A stretch of 64,000 nt of DNA from VAZQ01 sp963771845 (GCA_963771845.1 CAVYVC010000015.1:1-64000), one strand, 5' to 3'; positions 26,179 to 35,543 are shown, numbered from the stretch's first letter. Program-made: numbers and translations. The notes: generated from the letters alone by a model not told the origin.

Positions 26179-26652
26179 ATGCGGTTCCATCACTGTCGAG
26201 ACTTCCAGGGTCTCTCAATCAGTTGCCTGCTTGGCCAAAGGTTGTTTTTCGCCGCGCTCATATGCTTCGTCATGTTGCCGGCTTTGGCGCAGGTGGACCG
26301 CATTTACAGGAGCGTGCGAGCGCTTTCCGGCAAAGAGATGCAGATCACCTTGTTTGGGCGGGCGAATACAAGGGAATGCAAGCCGCTTGCGCTCCCAGAA
26401 ATACACGTTATCGCGGCACCTGAGCACGGAACGTTGACAGTGCGCGCAGCGACGGTGACAACCAATCAATATCGAGGCTGCCCGAATCTCAAGCTGCAAG
26501 TTCAGGTGCTTCTTTACAAATCCGCACCGGACTACGTCGGAAGCGACACCGTCAGCTTCGCAGTCACATTCGAAAATGGGGAAAGGCAAGCTCACCAGAT
26601 TTCGATCATGGTCGCAAAAGAGGGAGAAGCGTCGAAGGCTGAGGAATTATGA
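26179..26652 (+). CDS. secreted hypothetical protein; 3' half duplicated downstream
   Basis: About 157 residues. A hydrophobic export signal (LFFAALICFVMLPALAQ) is followed by a mostly beta mature part (EMQITLFGRANTRECKPLAL, YKSAPDYVGSDTVSFAVTF). This resembles Ig-like/cadherin-type linker proteins in which DYVGSDxVxFxVxxxxG is a typical strand. The start is unsure: ATG 26179 or GTG 26149. The last 200 bp plus 40 bp of flank are copied almost exactly at 28956-29194. Confidence 0.65.
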   Translation: MRFHHCRDFQGLSISCLLGQRLFFAALICFVMLPALAQVDRIYRSVRALSGKEMQITLFGRANTRECKPLALPEIHVIAAPEHGTLTVRAATVTTNQYRGCPNLKLQVQVLLYKSAPDYVGSDTVSFAVTFENGERQAHQISIMVAKEGEASKAEEL

Positions 26653-26690
26653 GGTGGGCGGAATAAGTATTTCAAGAAGCACCTCGCATC
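26452..26690 (+). repeat. 239-bp direct repeat, copy 1
   Basis: Begins ACGGTGACAACCAATCAATA and ends AGCACCTCGCATC; nearly identical to 28956-29194 in the same orientation. It covers the 3' half of the secreted-protein gene and about 40 bp beyond its stop. Confidence 0.9.
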
Positions 26691-26879
26691 GGCCAATCAA
26701 AGAACTCCCCCGCTTGCTTGTGCTATCTTTCGGTTTTGAGACCCAACCTGGATGAGCGACACAGAATGGCGCATTGCGTTCCACCCTTGAAAACGCAGTC
26801 TGAGAGAGCAGCGTGAAGACAGCTGGTCCCGGTTGTCTGAACAGATTTTCCGCGTCGATAAGTGGAGCCTCTGCCGGGG

Positions 26880-27707
26880 TTAGGCCGCCAAGCGGAGTGG
26901 CAGCGGGGTGAAGTAGGCTTGATCGGGCGTGCTGCCGTCAAGGCTCGAGTGTGGACGCCGGCCATTATAAAAGTCCAAGTAGCGGCCGATCGATATGCGA
27001 GCCTCGAATACACTTTCGTAGGCCCGCAGATACACCTCCTCGTATTTGATGCTGCGCCACAGGCGCTCGACGAACACGTTGTCCCGCCAAGCGCCTTTAC
27101 CGTCCATGCTGATCGCAATGCCGTTGCTGGCCAGCATACCGGTGAAGGCCGAGCCAGTGAACTGCGAACCCTGGTCGGTATTGAAGATGCCCGGCTTGCC
27201 GTGACGAGCCAAAGCATCCTCCAGCGTCTCGACGCAGAACGCCGCCTCCATGGTGATCGATACGCCCCACGACAGCACGCGACGGCTGAACCAGTCGAGC
27301 ACAACGGCCAGATAGACAAAGCCGCGTGCCATCGGGATGTACGTGATGTCCATCGCCCACACCTGGTTCGGCCGGACAATCTCCATCCCACGCAGCAGAT
27401 ACGGGTAGATTTTGTGGCCCGGCTCCGGATTCGTGGTGCGGGGACGGCGATAGAGCGCCTCTATCCCCATCCGCCGCATCAGCGTCTTCACGTGACGACG
27501 GCCGATCTTGCACCCCTCGGCCGCCAGCAGGCCTCGCAACATCCGCGAGCCGGCGAAAGGGAACTCCAGGTGCAGTCGGTCGAGACGCCGCATGATCGCA
27601 AGGTCGGTTTCCGGAACCGGCCGCGGCAAATAGTAGACGCTGCCACGGCTGATACGCAGAACCTCCGCCTGCTTCGTGATCGGAAGATCGTGTTCGCGGT
27701 CGATCAT
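26880..27707 (-). CDS. IS3-family transposase OrfB (DDE integrase)
   Basis: A 275-residue rve-fold transposase. N-terminal HTH_21 region (FAGSRMLRGLLAAEG), catalytic Asp in MDITYIP, second Asp in FNTDQGSQFT, and Glu in FVERLWRSIKYEEVYL, spaced as in IS3 enzymes. The C-terminus is complete (YFTPLPLRLAA). It overlaps the orfA stop by 4 bp; as in other IS3 elements, OrfAB is expected by programmed frameshifting at this overlap. Confidence 0.92.
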   Translation of the reverse strand: MIDREHDLPITKQAEVLRISRGSVYYLPRPVPETDLAIMRRLDRLHLEFPFAGSRMLRGLLAAEGCKIGRRHVKTLMRRMGIEALYRRPRTTNPEPGHKIYPYLLRGMEIVRPNQVWAMDITYIPMARGFVYLAVVLDWFSRRVLSWGVSITMEAAFCVETLEDALARHGKPGIFNTDQGSQFTGSAFTGMLASNGIAISMDGKGAWRDNVFVERLWRSIKYEEVYLRAYESVFEARISIGRYLDFYNGRRPHSSLDGSTPDQAYFTPLPLRLAA

Positions 27708-28015
27708 CGCCTTGCGCTCAGCAAACCCGCCTTGGTGAGCGCCCCCTCTAAAAAATCGTTCTCCAGCGTCAGCTCTCCGATCTTGGCATGCAGCGACTTC
27801 ACGTCGACAGCCGGTTGCCCGGCTCCGTTACCACCGCCGGGACCGAAAACGTCGGCTGCCCCTTCCTCGAGCTGCGCCTTCCATGATGTGATTTGATTGG
27901 GGTGGACGTCGAACTGCTCCGCAAGCTGAGCTAGGGTTCGATCGCCCTTCAGAGCCGCAAGTGCCACCTTCGCCTTGAAGGTCGGTGTGTGGTTCCGGCG
28001 CGGTCGTCTGTTCAT
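27704..28015 (-). CDS. IS3-family OrfA
   Basis: About 103 residues from ATG 28015 (MNRRPRRNHTPTFKAKVALA). An HTH_8/HTH_23 domain (LAQLAEQFDVHPNQITSWKA) is followed by a leucine-zipper-like helix (SLHAKIGELTLENDFLEGAL), as in OrfA proteins that bind the IS ends. An upstream ATG at 28069 is in frame but within the inverted repeat side. Confidence 0.9.
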   Translation of the reverse strand: MNRRPRRNHTPTFKAKVALAALKGDRTLAQLAEQFDVHPNQITSWKAQLEEGAADVFGPGGGNGAGQPAVDVKSLHAKIGELTLENDFLEGALTKAGLLSARR

Positions 28016-28103
28016 GGTCTCTCCTGATTCGCTGGGCACAGCGTGCCCGCTGTCAGGCAGAAACTCCACTTATCGCCCCGTTCAGATTTCCGAGACCAGC
28101 TCT

Positions 28104-28158
28104 AAGCACAGGCAACTCTATTCTCTGGCATTGATAGTATCGTTCGCGACGACCAGCG
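28104..28158 (+). pseudogene. 5' stump of a duplicated substrate-binding protein gene
   Basis: Continues GTG AAG (before the IS) with codons for HRQLYSLALIVSFATTS, the same signal peptide as the intact gene at 29342. The copy diverges after about 28156 into unrelated sequence. Confidence 0.75.
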
Positions 28159-28571
28159 AAACTCGAATGGGCGAGCTGGGCCGTGCAAGGATGCGAAGCC
28201 GCCGGCCGCTTCGGCACGGTCTGTCCTCGGAGTACAGTTGTCAGCAAGACTGCGGGAAAGCCTGATCGCGCAACTGGCCGCTATAAATTCGGCGGACGAG
28301 GCAGCCGCCTGGGCGCATTGCAGTCTGTCCGCCAAAAATACCCTGACTGCGGCGGATGAGGGAGCTTTGGGCCTGCAAAAACGGTAGCACCACCCAGCCG
28401 CACTTCTGTCGAACGTATTGAAAAATAGCCTTTTTTTTCCTGTGGCATTGCATGTGCAGGATGGTTCATCGCAAAGCGTCTTTTTGTGATAGCCATCACA
28501 TCTTTAGTATTTAGTGTAGCGTAAATCCTAAACTCCCACCCATTGAGATTGGGATTGACGGGAGAACCGCT
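28159..28571. other. intergenic stretch
   Basis: No supported gene; no repeat or RNA recognised beyond the end of the duplicated stump. Confidence 0.3.
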
Positions 28572-28778
28572 ATGACGATGCCCACTTTTTTTGCTTCCCA
28601 GAAAGCACCTATGCAGGACCCAGGCGTTCGTTCCGTGTGGGGCAAGCTCGTCGCGGTCATCACTGAAGGGCCAACACCAACGGCCGAGGACGCAATCGCC
28701 GTCTATCTTCAGCGTCACCAGCACGATTTACCACCGGGATTGTGGATCGAACTCGAGCGCCGTCGCCTCATCGCTTAG
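28572..28778 (+). CDS. small hypothetical protein
   Basis: A 68-residue soluble protein (MTMPTFFASQKAPMQDPGVR...). Its C-terminal half reads TPTAEDAIAVYLQRHQHDLP then PGLWIELERRRLIA, a compact helical domain. GGGAG about 9 bp before the ATG. No family recognised. Confidence 0.55.
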   Translation: MTMPTFFASQKAPMQDPGVRSVWGKLVAVITEGPTPTAEDAIAVYLQRHQHDLPPGLWIELERRRLIA

Positions 28779-28955
28779 CTTGGCAGATCACGTTTAGGCA
28801 ATTCCACTCAGTGGAAACAACGGCCGGTCAACGCAATTGGCGCGGGCACACGATGCTGCCGTGCTTGAACGCACTGAGGCAATCCACACTTGGAGAGGGA
28901 CAGCTATACGCGATGAAAACAGATGATGCGCTCGAGGATTGTGCCGGCGCGATTA

Positions 28956-29194
28956 ACGGTGACAACCAATCAATATCGAGGCTGCGCAAATCTTAAGCTG
29001 CAAGTTCAGGTGCTTCTTTACAAATCCGCACCGGATTACGTCGGAAGCGGCACCGTCAGCTTTGCAGTCACATTCGAAAATGGCGAAAGGCAAGCTCACC
29101 AGATTTCGATCACGGTCGCAAAAGAGGGAGAAGCGTCGAAGGCCGAGGAATTATGAGGTGAGCGGAATAAGTATTTCAAGGAGCACCTCGCATC
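28956..29194 (+). repeat. 239-bp direct repeat, copy 2
   Basis: Almost identical to 26452-26690. Here it lacks the signal-peptide half of the secreted-protein gene, so this copy is a gene stump (QVLLYKSAPDYVGSGTVSFA). Confidence 0.9.
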
Positions 29195-29214
29195 CGCAAT
29201 TCAAAGGCCTCCCC

Positions 29215-29319
29215 CGCTTCATCGACGAGGTTTACAACACCCGCAGACTCCACTCCGCGCGAGGCTATCTGAGCCCCGCGCAATACGAAGATCGCCACAC
29301 CATTGCGTTCCACCCTTGA
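29215..29319 (+). pseudogene. C-terminal remnant of an IS3/IS481-type transposase
   Basis: Reads FIDEVYNTRRLHSARGYLSP then QYED before a stop, the standard C-terminus of IS3-family OrfB-like transposases (YNxxRxHSALGYLSPxxYE). Nothing of the catalytic core remains. The last 17 bp and following signal are also present at 26770-26818. Confidence 0.8.
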
Positions 29320-29341
29320 AAACGCAGTCTGAGAGAGCAGA

Positions 29342-30484
29342 GTGAAGCACAGGCTACTCTATCCTCTGGCATTGATAGTATCGTTCGCGACGACCAGCGT
29401 AGCGGCGCAGGACATTACAATTGGCGTGACGCTGGGCACGACGGGCACCAGCGCCTCGTTTGGCATATCCTACAAGAACGCATTCCAGTTGATGCCGAAA
29501 ACGATCGGCGGCCTACCTGCCAGGTTCATCATTTATGAAGACAATGCCGATCCGAAAATAGCCGCGAACAACGCACGCAAGCTAATTGCGGAGGAGAAGG
29601 TGGACGCATTGATGGGCTCGGTGTCGCTCCTCGCCACCACCGAAGTTGCCCAAATCGCCTATGATTTGAAGACTCCGCTGATCGCACTCGCCCCAGTCGT
29701 CCTCACCTTCGACAAACTGGAGTGGGTCTTTGTCCTCCCGCAGCGGCCAGGGCTCATGATGAGCGCGGTGGTCGAGCATATGAAGGCTCACGGAGTAAAG
29801 ACGGTCGGCTATATCGGATTTTCCGATACCTGGGGCGACTTTATCTTGAACGCAGTCGATAATGTGGGATGGAACGCTGCCGGAATTCACACGGTAGACG
29901 TCGAACGCTACGGGCGCACTGACACGAACGTGACGGATCAGGTGATCAAGCTGCTCACCGCGAACCCTGATGCCATCTTGGTTGGCGGGTCAGGCGCGGG
30001 CAGCGCGCTGCCTCATACCGCTCTGGTCGTGCGCGGCTACAAAAAACAAATCTATCACAACCATGGAACGGTAAGCCGCGAGTTCATTAAAGCCGGAGGC
30101 AAGTTGGTCGAGGGCGCCATCGCGCCCACTGGCCCGCTCATCGTTGCCGAGGACCTGCCAGCAGACAGCCCGGTCAGGCCGGTTGCCCTGGATTTCATCA
30201 ACCGATACGAGCAGACATTCGGCGCGCACAGTCGCAATGCGTTCAGCGGCCACAGCTATGATGGATATCTGCTGCTTGATGCCGCTGTTCCGGCCGCAAT
30301 GCGAAGCGCTAAGCCGGGCACGCCCGAGTTCCGTCGGGCATTGCGCGAGGCGCTGGAGAACGTCCACAACGTGGTCGGGACCCACGGCGTCTACAACATG
30401 AGCGCAAAAGATCATTCCGGCCTCGACGAGCGCGCTCGCGTGCTGGTTCGGATCGAAAATGGTGATTGGAAACTACTCAAATAG
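29342..30484 (+). CDS. branched-chain amino-acid-type ABC substrate-binding protein
   Basis: A 380-residue periplasmic binding protein of the Peripla_BP_6 (LivJ-like) family. Signal peptide at residues 1-22 (LLYPLALIVSFATTSVAAQ), then ITIGVTLGTTGTSASFGISY, the lobe-one ligand loop (GSVSLLATTEVAQIAYDLKTP), and the hinge strand VKTVGYIGFSDTWGDF. Full length. It would capture an amino acid, amide or aromatic acid for an ABC importer, but no permease or ATPase gene is next to it. Start is the GTG at 29342, supported by the duplicate copy and a purine-rich GAGAGAGCAG before it. A broken HD-domain gene follows 35 bp later. Confidence 0.9.
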   Translation: MKHRLLYPLALIVSFATTSVAAQDITIGVTLGTTGTSASFGISYKNAFQLMPKTIGGLPARFIIYEDNADPKIAANNARKLIAEEKVDALMGSVSLLATTEVAQIAYDLKTPLIALAPVVLTFDKLEWVFVLPQRPGLMMSAVVEHMKAHGVKTVGYIGFSDTWGDFILNAVDNVGWNAAGIHTVDVERYGRTDTNVTDQVIKLLTANPDAILVGGSGAGSALPHTALVVRGYKKQIYHNHGTVSREFIKAGGKLVEGAIAPTGPLIVAEDLPADSPVRPVALDFINRYEQTFGAHSRNAFSGHSYDGYLLLDAAVPAAMRSAKPGTPEFRRALREALENVHNVVGTHGVYNMSAKDHSGLDERARVLVRIENGDWKLLK

Positions 30485-30519
30485 GCAACAGTCTTGGGAA
30501 TTCGGCGGAGGGGCGCCTC

Positions 30520-31363
30520 ATGATGACGGTTCCGGACATCGCAGCAGATGCGCTCAGCACGTTTCTGACTGCCAGCATCCAGCGCAGATATGGCTCCTCG
30601 CCCGGACGGTTGCTCGAGATTGTACCTCCCATTGCTCGCATTGCCCTCGAGTGCATCGGCAACAGCGACGCGCTCTACCATAATGTCGAGCATACGATGC
30701 TGGTCACGCTCGCGGGGCATGACATTCTACGCGGTCGGGCGCTGCACACCTACTTGCCACCGGAGGACTACGCGCATTTCATCATTGCTTGCCTGGTGCA
30801 TGACATTGGCTATGTGCGCGGAGTACTTGCAGGCGACGGCAGCGACGGTTTCGTGATCGACGCTTCGGGGCGTAAAGTGACCCTACCCCGCGGAGCCTCA
30901 GATGCAGCACTGTTTGCCTATCACGTGGACCGCTCCAAGCTATACGTGATGGAGCGCATTGCCGCGATGGAAGCAGTCGACGCGGAGCGCATCACTCGAG
31001 CGATAGAGTTCACGCGCTTCCCCAGCAATTTTCCCGATTCACAGAAGACGGTACGAAGAGGGCTCGCTCTTACGCGCCGCCGATCTCATTGGACAACTCG
31101 GCGACCCCAATTACCTCCGAAAGGCAAATGCGCTGTTTCATGAATTCGAGGAGGTGGGGCGTCAACCGGCAGCTCGGTTACGCTTCGCCGGCCGATCTCG
31201 TGAACCTTTACCCGCAATTCTACTGGGAGAGCGTGTACCCTCACATCCAGCCAGCAATCCGCTATCTCAACGTCACATCGACCGGACGGCAATGGATTGC
31301 AAACTTGTAAGCAACGTGTTCCGTGCAGAGCGCGAGATCGCCTTATCCGGGCCTCAGAAATAG
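30520..31363 (+). pseudogene. HD-domain phosphohydrolase, broken by frameshifts
   Basis: The 5' part from ATG 30520 encodes a metal-dependent HD domain (HNVEH at 54-58, VHDIGY with H94 D95). Coding then changes frame near 31040-31055 (EEGSLLRAADLIGQLGDPNY follows in frame +2). It changes again near 31150 (NRQLGYASPADLVNLYPQFY) and once more near 31308, where a one-base loss creates an early TAA before SNVFRAERE. Reassembled, it would be a protein of about 280 residues. GGAGGGG precedes the ATG. Three lesions mark it as a pseudogene unless the sequence is error-prone. Confidence 0.75.
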
Positions 31364-31430
31364 TCTCGTTTCCGAAAACTCCATCCGGCGGGGTGACGGC
31401 GGCAACCAAATCAGAACATGATTGCGGTTA

Positions 31431-31640
31431 ATGATCGCGATTGCCTTCCTCTTCGTCCGCATGCTGTGTGACTACTTCAAGCCACGGCAGCGGCTGGAAG
31501 CCGAAATCCTCATCCTTCGGCATCAGCTCAGTGTGCTTCAGCAGCACGCGCCATGTCGGGCGTTGCATTTGCGTTGGATCGGCCGCGCTCTGTTCGTTTG
31601 GCTCTATCGTTGCTGTCCTCGCATCCTTGGTGCTATGACC
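31431..31640 (+). pseudogene. N-terminal fragment of an IS-type integrase-core transposase
   Basis: Reads LFVRMLCDYFKPRQRLEAEI, LILRHQLSVLQQHAP and LFVWLYRCCPRILGAMTIVR, the N-terminus of a common rhizobial IS integrase-core protein. The frame enters an IS21 fragment at about 31650. Confidence 0.75.
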
Positions 31641-31659
31641 ATCGTCAGGACTGAGACCG

Positions 31660-32085
31660 CGGAGCGGAAGGCCTGCAGAACGCGCTGTGGGCGCTTGGTG
31701 GGGTGCCGGAACAGCACCGCAGCGACAGCCTGTCGGCGGCGTTCTGCAATCTCGATCGTGATGCCCAGGAGGACCTCACCCGGCGCTATGAGGAGCTGTG
31801 CGCCCATTACGGCATGATGGCGTCGCGCAACAATCGCGGCGTCGCGCACGAGAACGGCTCGATCGAGAGCTCCCATGGCCACCTTAAGAACGTGCTTGGC
31901 GACGAACTCTTGCTGCGCGGCTCTCGCGACTTCGAGGGTCTCACCGCCTACCGTCGCTTCATCGACGAGGTGGTTGGGCGGCGCAACGCCAGGAACCGCA
32001 AGCGCATCGAGATTGAACGTGCTGCGCTCAAGCCATTGCCCGATCGGCGAACGGCCGACTATGAGGAGGCTCGCGTCCTGGTCAG
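31660..32085 (+). pseudogene. C-terminal half of IS21-family IstA
   Basis: Reads LQNALWALGGVPEQHRSDSL then DLTRRYEELCAHYGM, ENGSIESSHGHLK (the catalytic Glu region) and AYRRFIDEVVGRRNARN, diagnostic for IstA. Both ends are fused to other IS fragments: an integrase N-terminus upstream and an IS630 fragment on the other strand downstream. Confidence 0.85.
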
Positions 32086-32388
32086 GTTCACAACCCAGGC
32101 CTTGGCCTCGGCCGTGATCGTCGGCTGCTTGCCGGGTCGTGGCAGATCGTCGAGCGCTGCCATCGGACCATGAGCCAATGCCCGTTCGATGCAGCGTTGG
32201 ACGGTCTGATGGTGCACACCCATAGTCCGCCCCACCGCAAAAAACGACGAGTTCTCTTGGTACCTCAGCAGCATCCGCGCCCGCTCGACCCGGCTCGCCG
32301 GTTCCGTCCGCGAGCGCGAAATTGCCGTCAATGCAGCTATCTCCTCATCGCTCAGCGCCAATTCGATTGCCTGCCGCCATCCCGCCAT
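32086..32388 (-). pseudogene. N-terminal (HTH) fragment of an IS630-family transposase
   Basis: From ATG 32388 (MAGWRQAIELALSDEEIAAL): the two-helix HTH_32-type domain (RVERARMLLRYQENSSFFAV, GVHHQTVQRCIERAL) and linker PRPGKQPTITAEAKAWVV. The DDE catalytic part is missing because the frame runs into the IstA fragment near 32085. Confidence 0.85.
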
Positions 32389-32487
32389 GACCTCAATCCT
32401 CGTTTCCAGAATCAGAGAAGCGAGGCTACAGGCCATCTCAGCAAAACTGAATCCTGCCCATATGATTGGTTTCATGGAATCGATGAA

Positions 32488-32673
32488 CTAGTCGCCTACC
32501 CAGCGGTAATCGTCGGTAAGCAGCCGATCAAGCTGCTCGAACGCGCGATCGAGCCGCACCCGCCACAGCTCCACCACGTTACAGCGGTCGGAAGAAGGTT
32601 TCAGCAACTGCTTGCCGAGATTTTCGATGCGGTCATGGTGCTTGTTCGCCTGCAAGATGATCACTTCAGGCAT
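32488..32673 (-). CDS. possible small hypothetical protein
   Basis: 61 residues (MPEVIILQANKHHDRIENLG...), largely helical (CNVVELWRVRLDRAFEQLDR). No family recognised. Flanked by IS debris, so it may be a remnant. Confidence 0.35.
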   Translation of the reverse strand: MPEVIILQANKHHDRIENLGKQLLKPSSDRCNVVELWRVRLDRAFEQLDRLLTDDYRWVGD

Positions 32674-33335
32674 GATTTTTCCGATTGCGGGTCAGCGACT
32701 CGTTGTCGCCCTTGAGAAACGCCAAGCTGTCTACGAGGGGCATCATTGCGCCTCCTGTTTGGCAAACCGAAGCGCAACAACACAGGGCGTTATGTTTTCC
32801 ACAGCTATTACGTAGCGCACTCAGCTCGCGCGCTCGATTGGGAACGCCGCCCGGTGATGCTCTTACGGCTAATCCATGTCGCCAGCGATACTCGCGGCAC
32901 AATTGCATTGCTGATCCTAACACTATCATCCCCTACCGTCATCAACCTAGGAGGGGACCAAGCCGGTACTAGGGTCGAACGCGCGGAAGTAAGGAGGCGG
33001 CGACGGGCGAAAATTGAATCGGGTTAACCCTTAAACCCTACCAGGGCCCCTCCAACCCTCGATGCGCGCAATTTGTAGGGTCAACCGGCACGTTGTGCTG
33101 GGAAGAAACAAAACCGCGCAAGCGGCGCTACGCAAACCGGGCCGCTAAGGTAGCTTTCGCTCTTGCTCGTTCTGCGGCTTTCTGCGCGTGACGTTCAGGC
33201 GACCCGCGATAAGTGATCTCTGGTGAGCGCCAGGCGATCCAACGGCCGTGACACCATCTCTCGGGACTTCGTCGGACCCTAGCCGATAGGCTTTCGAGCT
33301 GATGTCCATCCCGTGCTCCCGTCTGGGACCGGCCA
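32674..33335. other. intergenic stretch
   Basis: Several short frames on both strands, none with ribosome site or family resemblance. No IS end or RNA gene recognised. Confidence 0.3.
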
Positions 33336-33689
33336 TCATAAGGACTTTGCACGTATCGATGCTTCGGTCGCAGCCGAACCTTTCTCGTCTCCATCGCGCT
33401 CGCCCGGGTCCACATACCGGCGCGGAGGCGCTTTTGGGGCTGCCGCAGCTATACCCCTTTCCATGCCGCCGTCTCTTTTAGGCTGGACCTGCTGCTGTTG
33501 CAGAACCACCGTCTGATGTCCGACAGCTTCTGCTAGTGGGAATACCGCGCCTTGCTCATCTGCCAATCGTGTCCAGACCCGCGCCATTTCGATCAGGGTA
33601 AGTCGGGCTTCCTCAGTCGATGAGGACAGCGCTATCGACACGCATTCCCGCGCGAGCCGCCGATACTCGTCTGCCCTGCCAGCCATCAT
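33336..33689 (-). CDS. small rhizobial-type hypothetical protein
   Basis: About 117 residues from ATG 33689. The first 45 (MMAGRADEYRRLARECVSIA, TLIEMARVWTRLADEQ) match a frequent Bradyrhizobium-group module (EYRRxAxECLxxA...LxxMAxxWxRLAE). The C-terminal half is charged and probably disordered (QQQQVQPKRDGG). Function unknown. Confidence 0.6.
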   Translation of the reverse strand: MMAGRADEYRRLARECVSIALSSSTEEARLTLIEMARVWTRLADEQGAVFPLAEAVGHQTVVLQQQQVQPKRDGGMERGIAAAAPKAPPRRYVDPGERDGDEKGSAATEASIRAKSL

Positions 33690-33918
33690 CAATTGCCCCC
33701 GATGTACGCTCCACACGAACTGGATTAAACGTGCATCGCACGAAAGGGTTCCGGCCAACCCTGAACGCCGATTGGCTGCCCGACGAAATGCCAGTGCGGT
33801 CGCTCTGCCGCAGGATGCTTTGTATCCGGTGCGGAATGATTGGGGCTAACCTGCGACCGAATTGGGGGCCACACGTCAAACGTCTGATTGTCATTTGCCG
33901 CGCTGTGACGCTACCACC

Positions 33919-34130
33919 GATTTCGCAAACCAATCCGTTATCGCGATCGAGAATGCGCGGCGCCTCAACGAGCTGCGCAAATCCTTACAGCAGCAGATCG
34001 CAACCGCCGACGTGCTCAAGGTTATCAGTAGTTCGCCGGGAGAATTGAAGCTGGTCTTCCACGCGATGCTGGAGAAGGCGACTCGTCTTTGCGAAGCCAA
34101 ATTTGGCGTACTGTTCCCCCGAGCAGGACG
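33919..34130 (+). pseudogene. GAF-domain sensor protein fragment
   Basis: Reads FANQSVIAIENARRLNELRK, QQQIATADVLKVISSSPGEL and LEKATRLCEAKFGVLF: the end of one GAF domain, the connecting helix and the beginning of the next, as in rhizobial multi-GAF adenylate cyclases and histidine kinases. No start, kinase or cyclase part remains. Confidence 0.75.
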
Positions 34131-34308
34131 TCGGAAACACGCGGGTAACCATCCACCGATGTTCCGTAGGATGTTCAACTTAGCTTTAGGACTATAGGCC
34201 TAGGATGTTCGCGTTTACGGGGAGGCGCCAAACAAGAAGGGGCGGCGCTCTGGTTCAGCCAAGCCGGAGCGCCGCTTACATCGGTTAACCGCGGAGCTCC
34301 AATCTATT

Positions 34309-34521
34309 ATGCCATCGTCTCCTGACGATCCCGCATTCTGGCAGGGCCGTGCAGCTGAAGCGCGCGTAGCCGCGAGACAAATGGCTGATTCATTGTCTCG
34401 TAGAGCAATGCTCATCTTGGCGGCTCGGTACGAGCGTCTCGCAAATCGTATTATAAGAGGCGAAGACATTTTCAGCGGAGCGGGAAAAAGAGAAGAGAAG
34501 TCCCATCGTCTGGAGCTGTAG
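34309..34521 (+). CDS. small rhizobial-type hypothetical protein
   Basis: 70 residues: DPAFWQGRAAEARVAARQMA then RRAMLILAARYERLANRI, the WRxRAEEARxxAxxM...KxxMLxIAxxYExLAxRA pattern of short helical proteins common in Bradyrhizobium-group genomes. Function unknown. Confidence 0.55.
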   Translation: MPSSPDDPAFWQGRAAEARVAARQMADSLSRRAMLILAARYERLANRIIRGEDIFSGAGKREEKSHRLEL

Positions 34522-35212
34522 CCCCCCGTGGAATCCGTTCCTAGGACTCTTATGTCCGCATGGGAACTATGCCCGCATGACATCGGGAAAAAGATGCGAC
34601 CCAATCCCCGACATGGCGAGTGCATCGCGCGATGGGGAAACCGACCGAACAGCATGGGCGCAAAGCGCTGAGAATGAGACGCCGACAAATCTGATCGCCG
34701 CTGCGGGAGCTTTATTCCCGAGCAGGAGAATCACCACGTAACGGCGCGCAGCCGTTCGCTAACCGGACGCCCGTCATAGGTGCCATTGTAGTACGGGTAG
34801 CTGCGCCAGGACTGGTCTGAACCGTATTGGTAGGCTCAGCCAGACAGTGCACTCTCTGCGGTGTTGTTTCTGGGCGTGTGAGAACTGCCGACATTTCCGC
34901 AGGTTAGGCTCGTGACCCGAGTCTCTGTGCCGCAATTTTCAGACTTTCGGTCCAGAACCGGCAGGAGCTAAAGAGTCTTGCGAAGCAGAAAACGCCAGCC
35001 GGCAAGATTGCAAGATCGCTCTTCGTGCACTTGCCCCCTAAATCAAATAACTCGCAGGCTCGTGTCCCAGCTTGAGGGTGTGCCCGAGCGCTTTCGCACT
35101 AAGCTCGGATGTGAAAAATAGTTCTTTAGCTTTCCAGTTCAAACCTGCTTGGATAAATAAAGCCTCTTTTCATAATGTTGTTTAAGTCGAATTTAGATCC
35201 TAAGCCAATAAA
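34522..35212. other. intergenic stretch
   Basis: Nothing identifiable; frames are short and of shadow-like composition. Confidence 0.3.
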
Positions 35213-35306
35213 GGAGTTCTCCCGGCTCTGCCGGGGAGGCAGCAAGAGTTTGACATATCCGGGAGTAGGCTCCAGCGCTCCATCGATGAGAATCCAACTC
35301 GTGAGC
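35213..35306 (+). repeat. dispersed hairpin repeat, copy 1
   Basis: Starts GGAGTTCTCCCGGCTCTGCC, with a perfect hairpin CTCCCGGC-TCT-GCCGGGGAG, then GGCAGCAAGAGTTTGACATA and a diverging tail ending at CGTGAGC. A second copy lies at 44611-44706. Further right, at 35336, ATGGTTAACCAGGAGAAG with AAGGAG upstream looks like the beginning of a lost gene, so this may be the head of a decayed mobile element. Confidence 0.75.
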
Positions 35307-35524
35307 CGCCAAGCAACACAAAGGAGATCCCACCGATGGTTAACCAGGAGAAGTTAAGCCGTACCAGGTAATGCAGCAAATGGCAGGTAGTGTACTCTAC
35401 CAGGAAGTGGAGCAAGGATGTCAGGCGGAGCGCTCGACCCCTCGGCGAGGCATTCCGCGATGCGAGTAAGACTGCGGACTGGTGCCACACGGACAAGCCG
35501 CTTTGAGCGGCTCCAACCTTAAAG

Positions 35525-35543
35525 CCCCCGGCTCTGCCGGGGG
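35525..35543 (+). terminator. strong GC hairpin (same stem as the dispersed repeat)
   Basis: CCCCCGGC-TCT-GCCGGGGG, an 8-bp perfect stem with a 3-base loop. It is followed by GATACTTA rather than a T run, so it may be a repeat-associated hairpin rather than an intrinsic terminator. Confidence 0.5.

Larger units (their letters stand above)
26819..28103 (-). mobile_element. complete IS3-family element
   Basis: About 1285 bp with imperfect terminal inverted repeats (left ACAGCTGGTCCCGGTTGTCT; right, reversed, AGAGCTGGTCTCGGAAATCT) and a 3-bp target duplication AAG at 26816-26818 and 28104-28106. It carries two overlapping frames, orfA and orfB. It has inserted exactly after the second codon of a duplicated copy of the substrate-binding protein gene, whose intact version starts at 29342. 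Confidence 0.85.
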
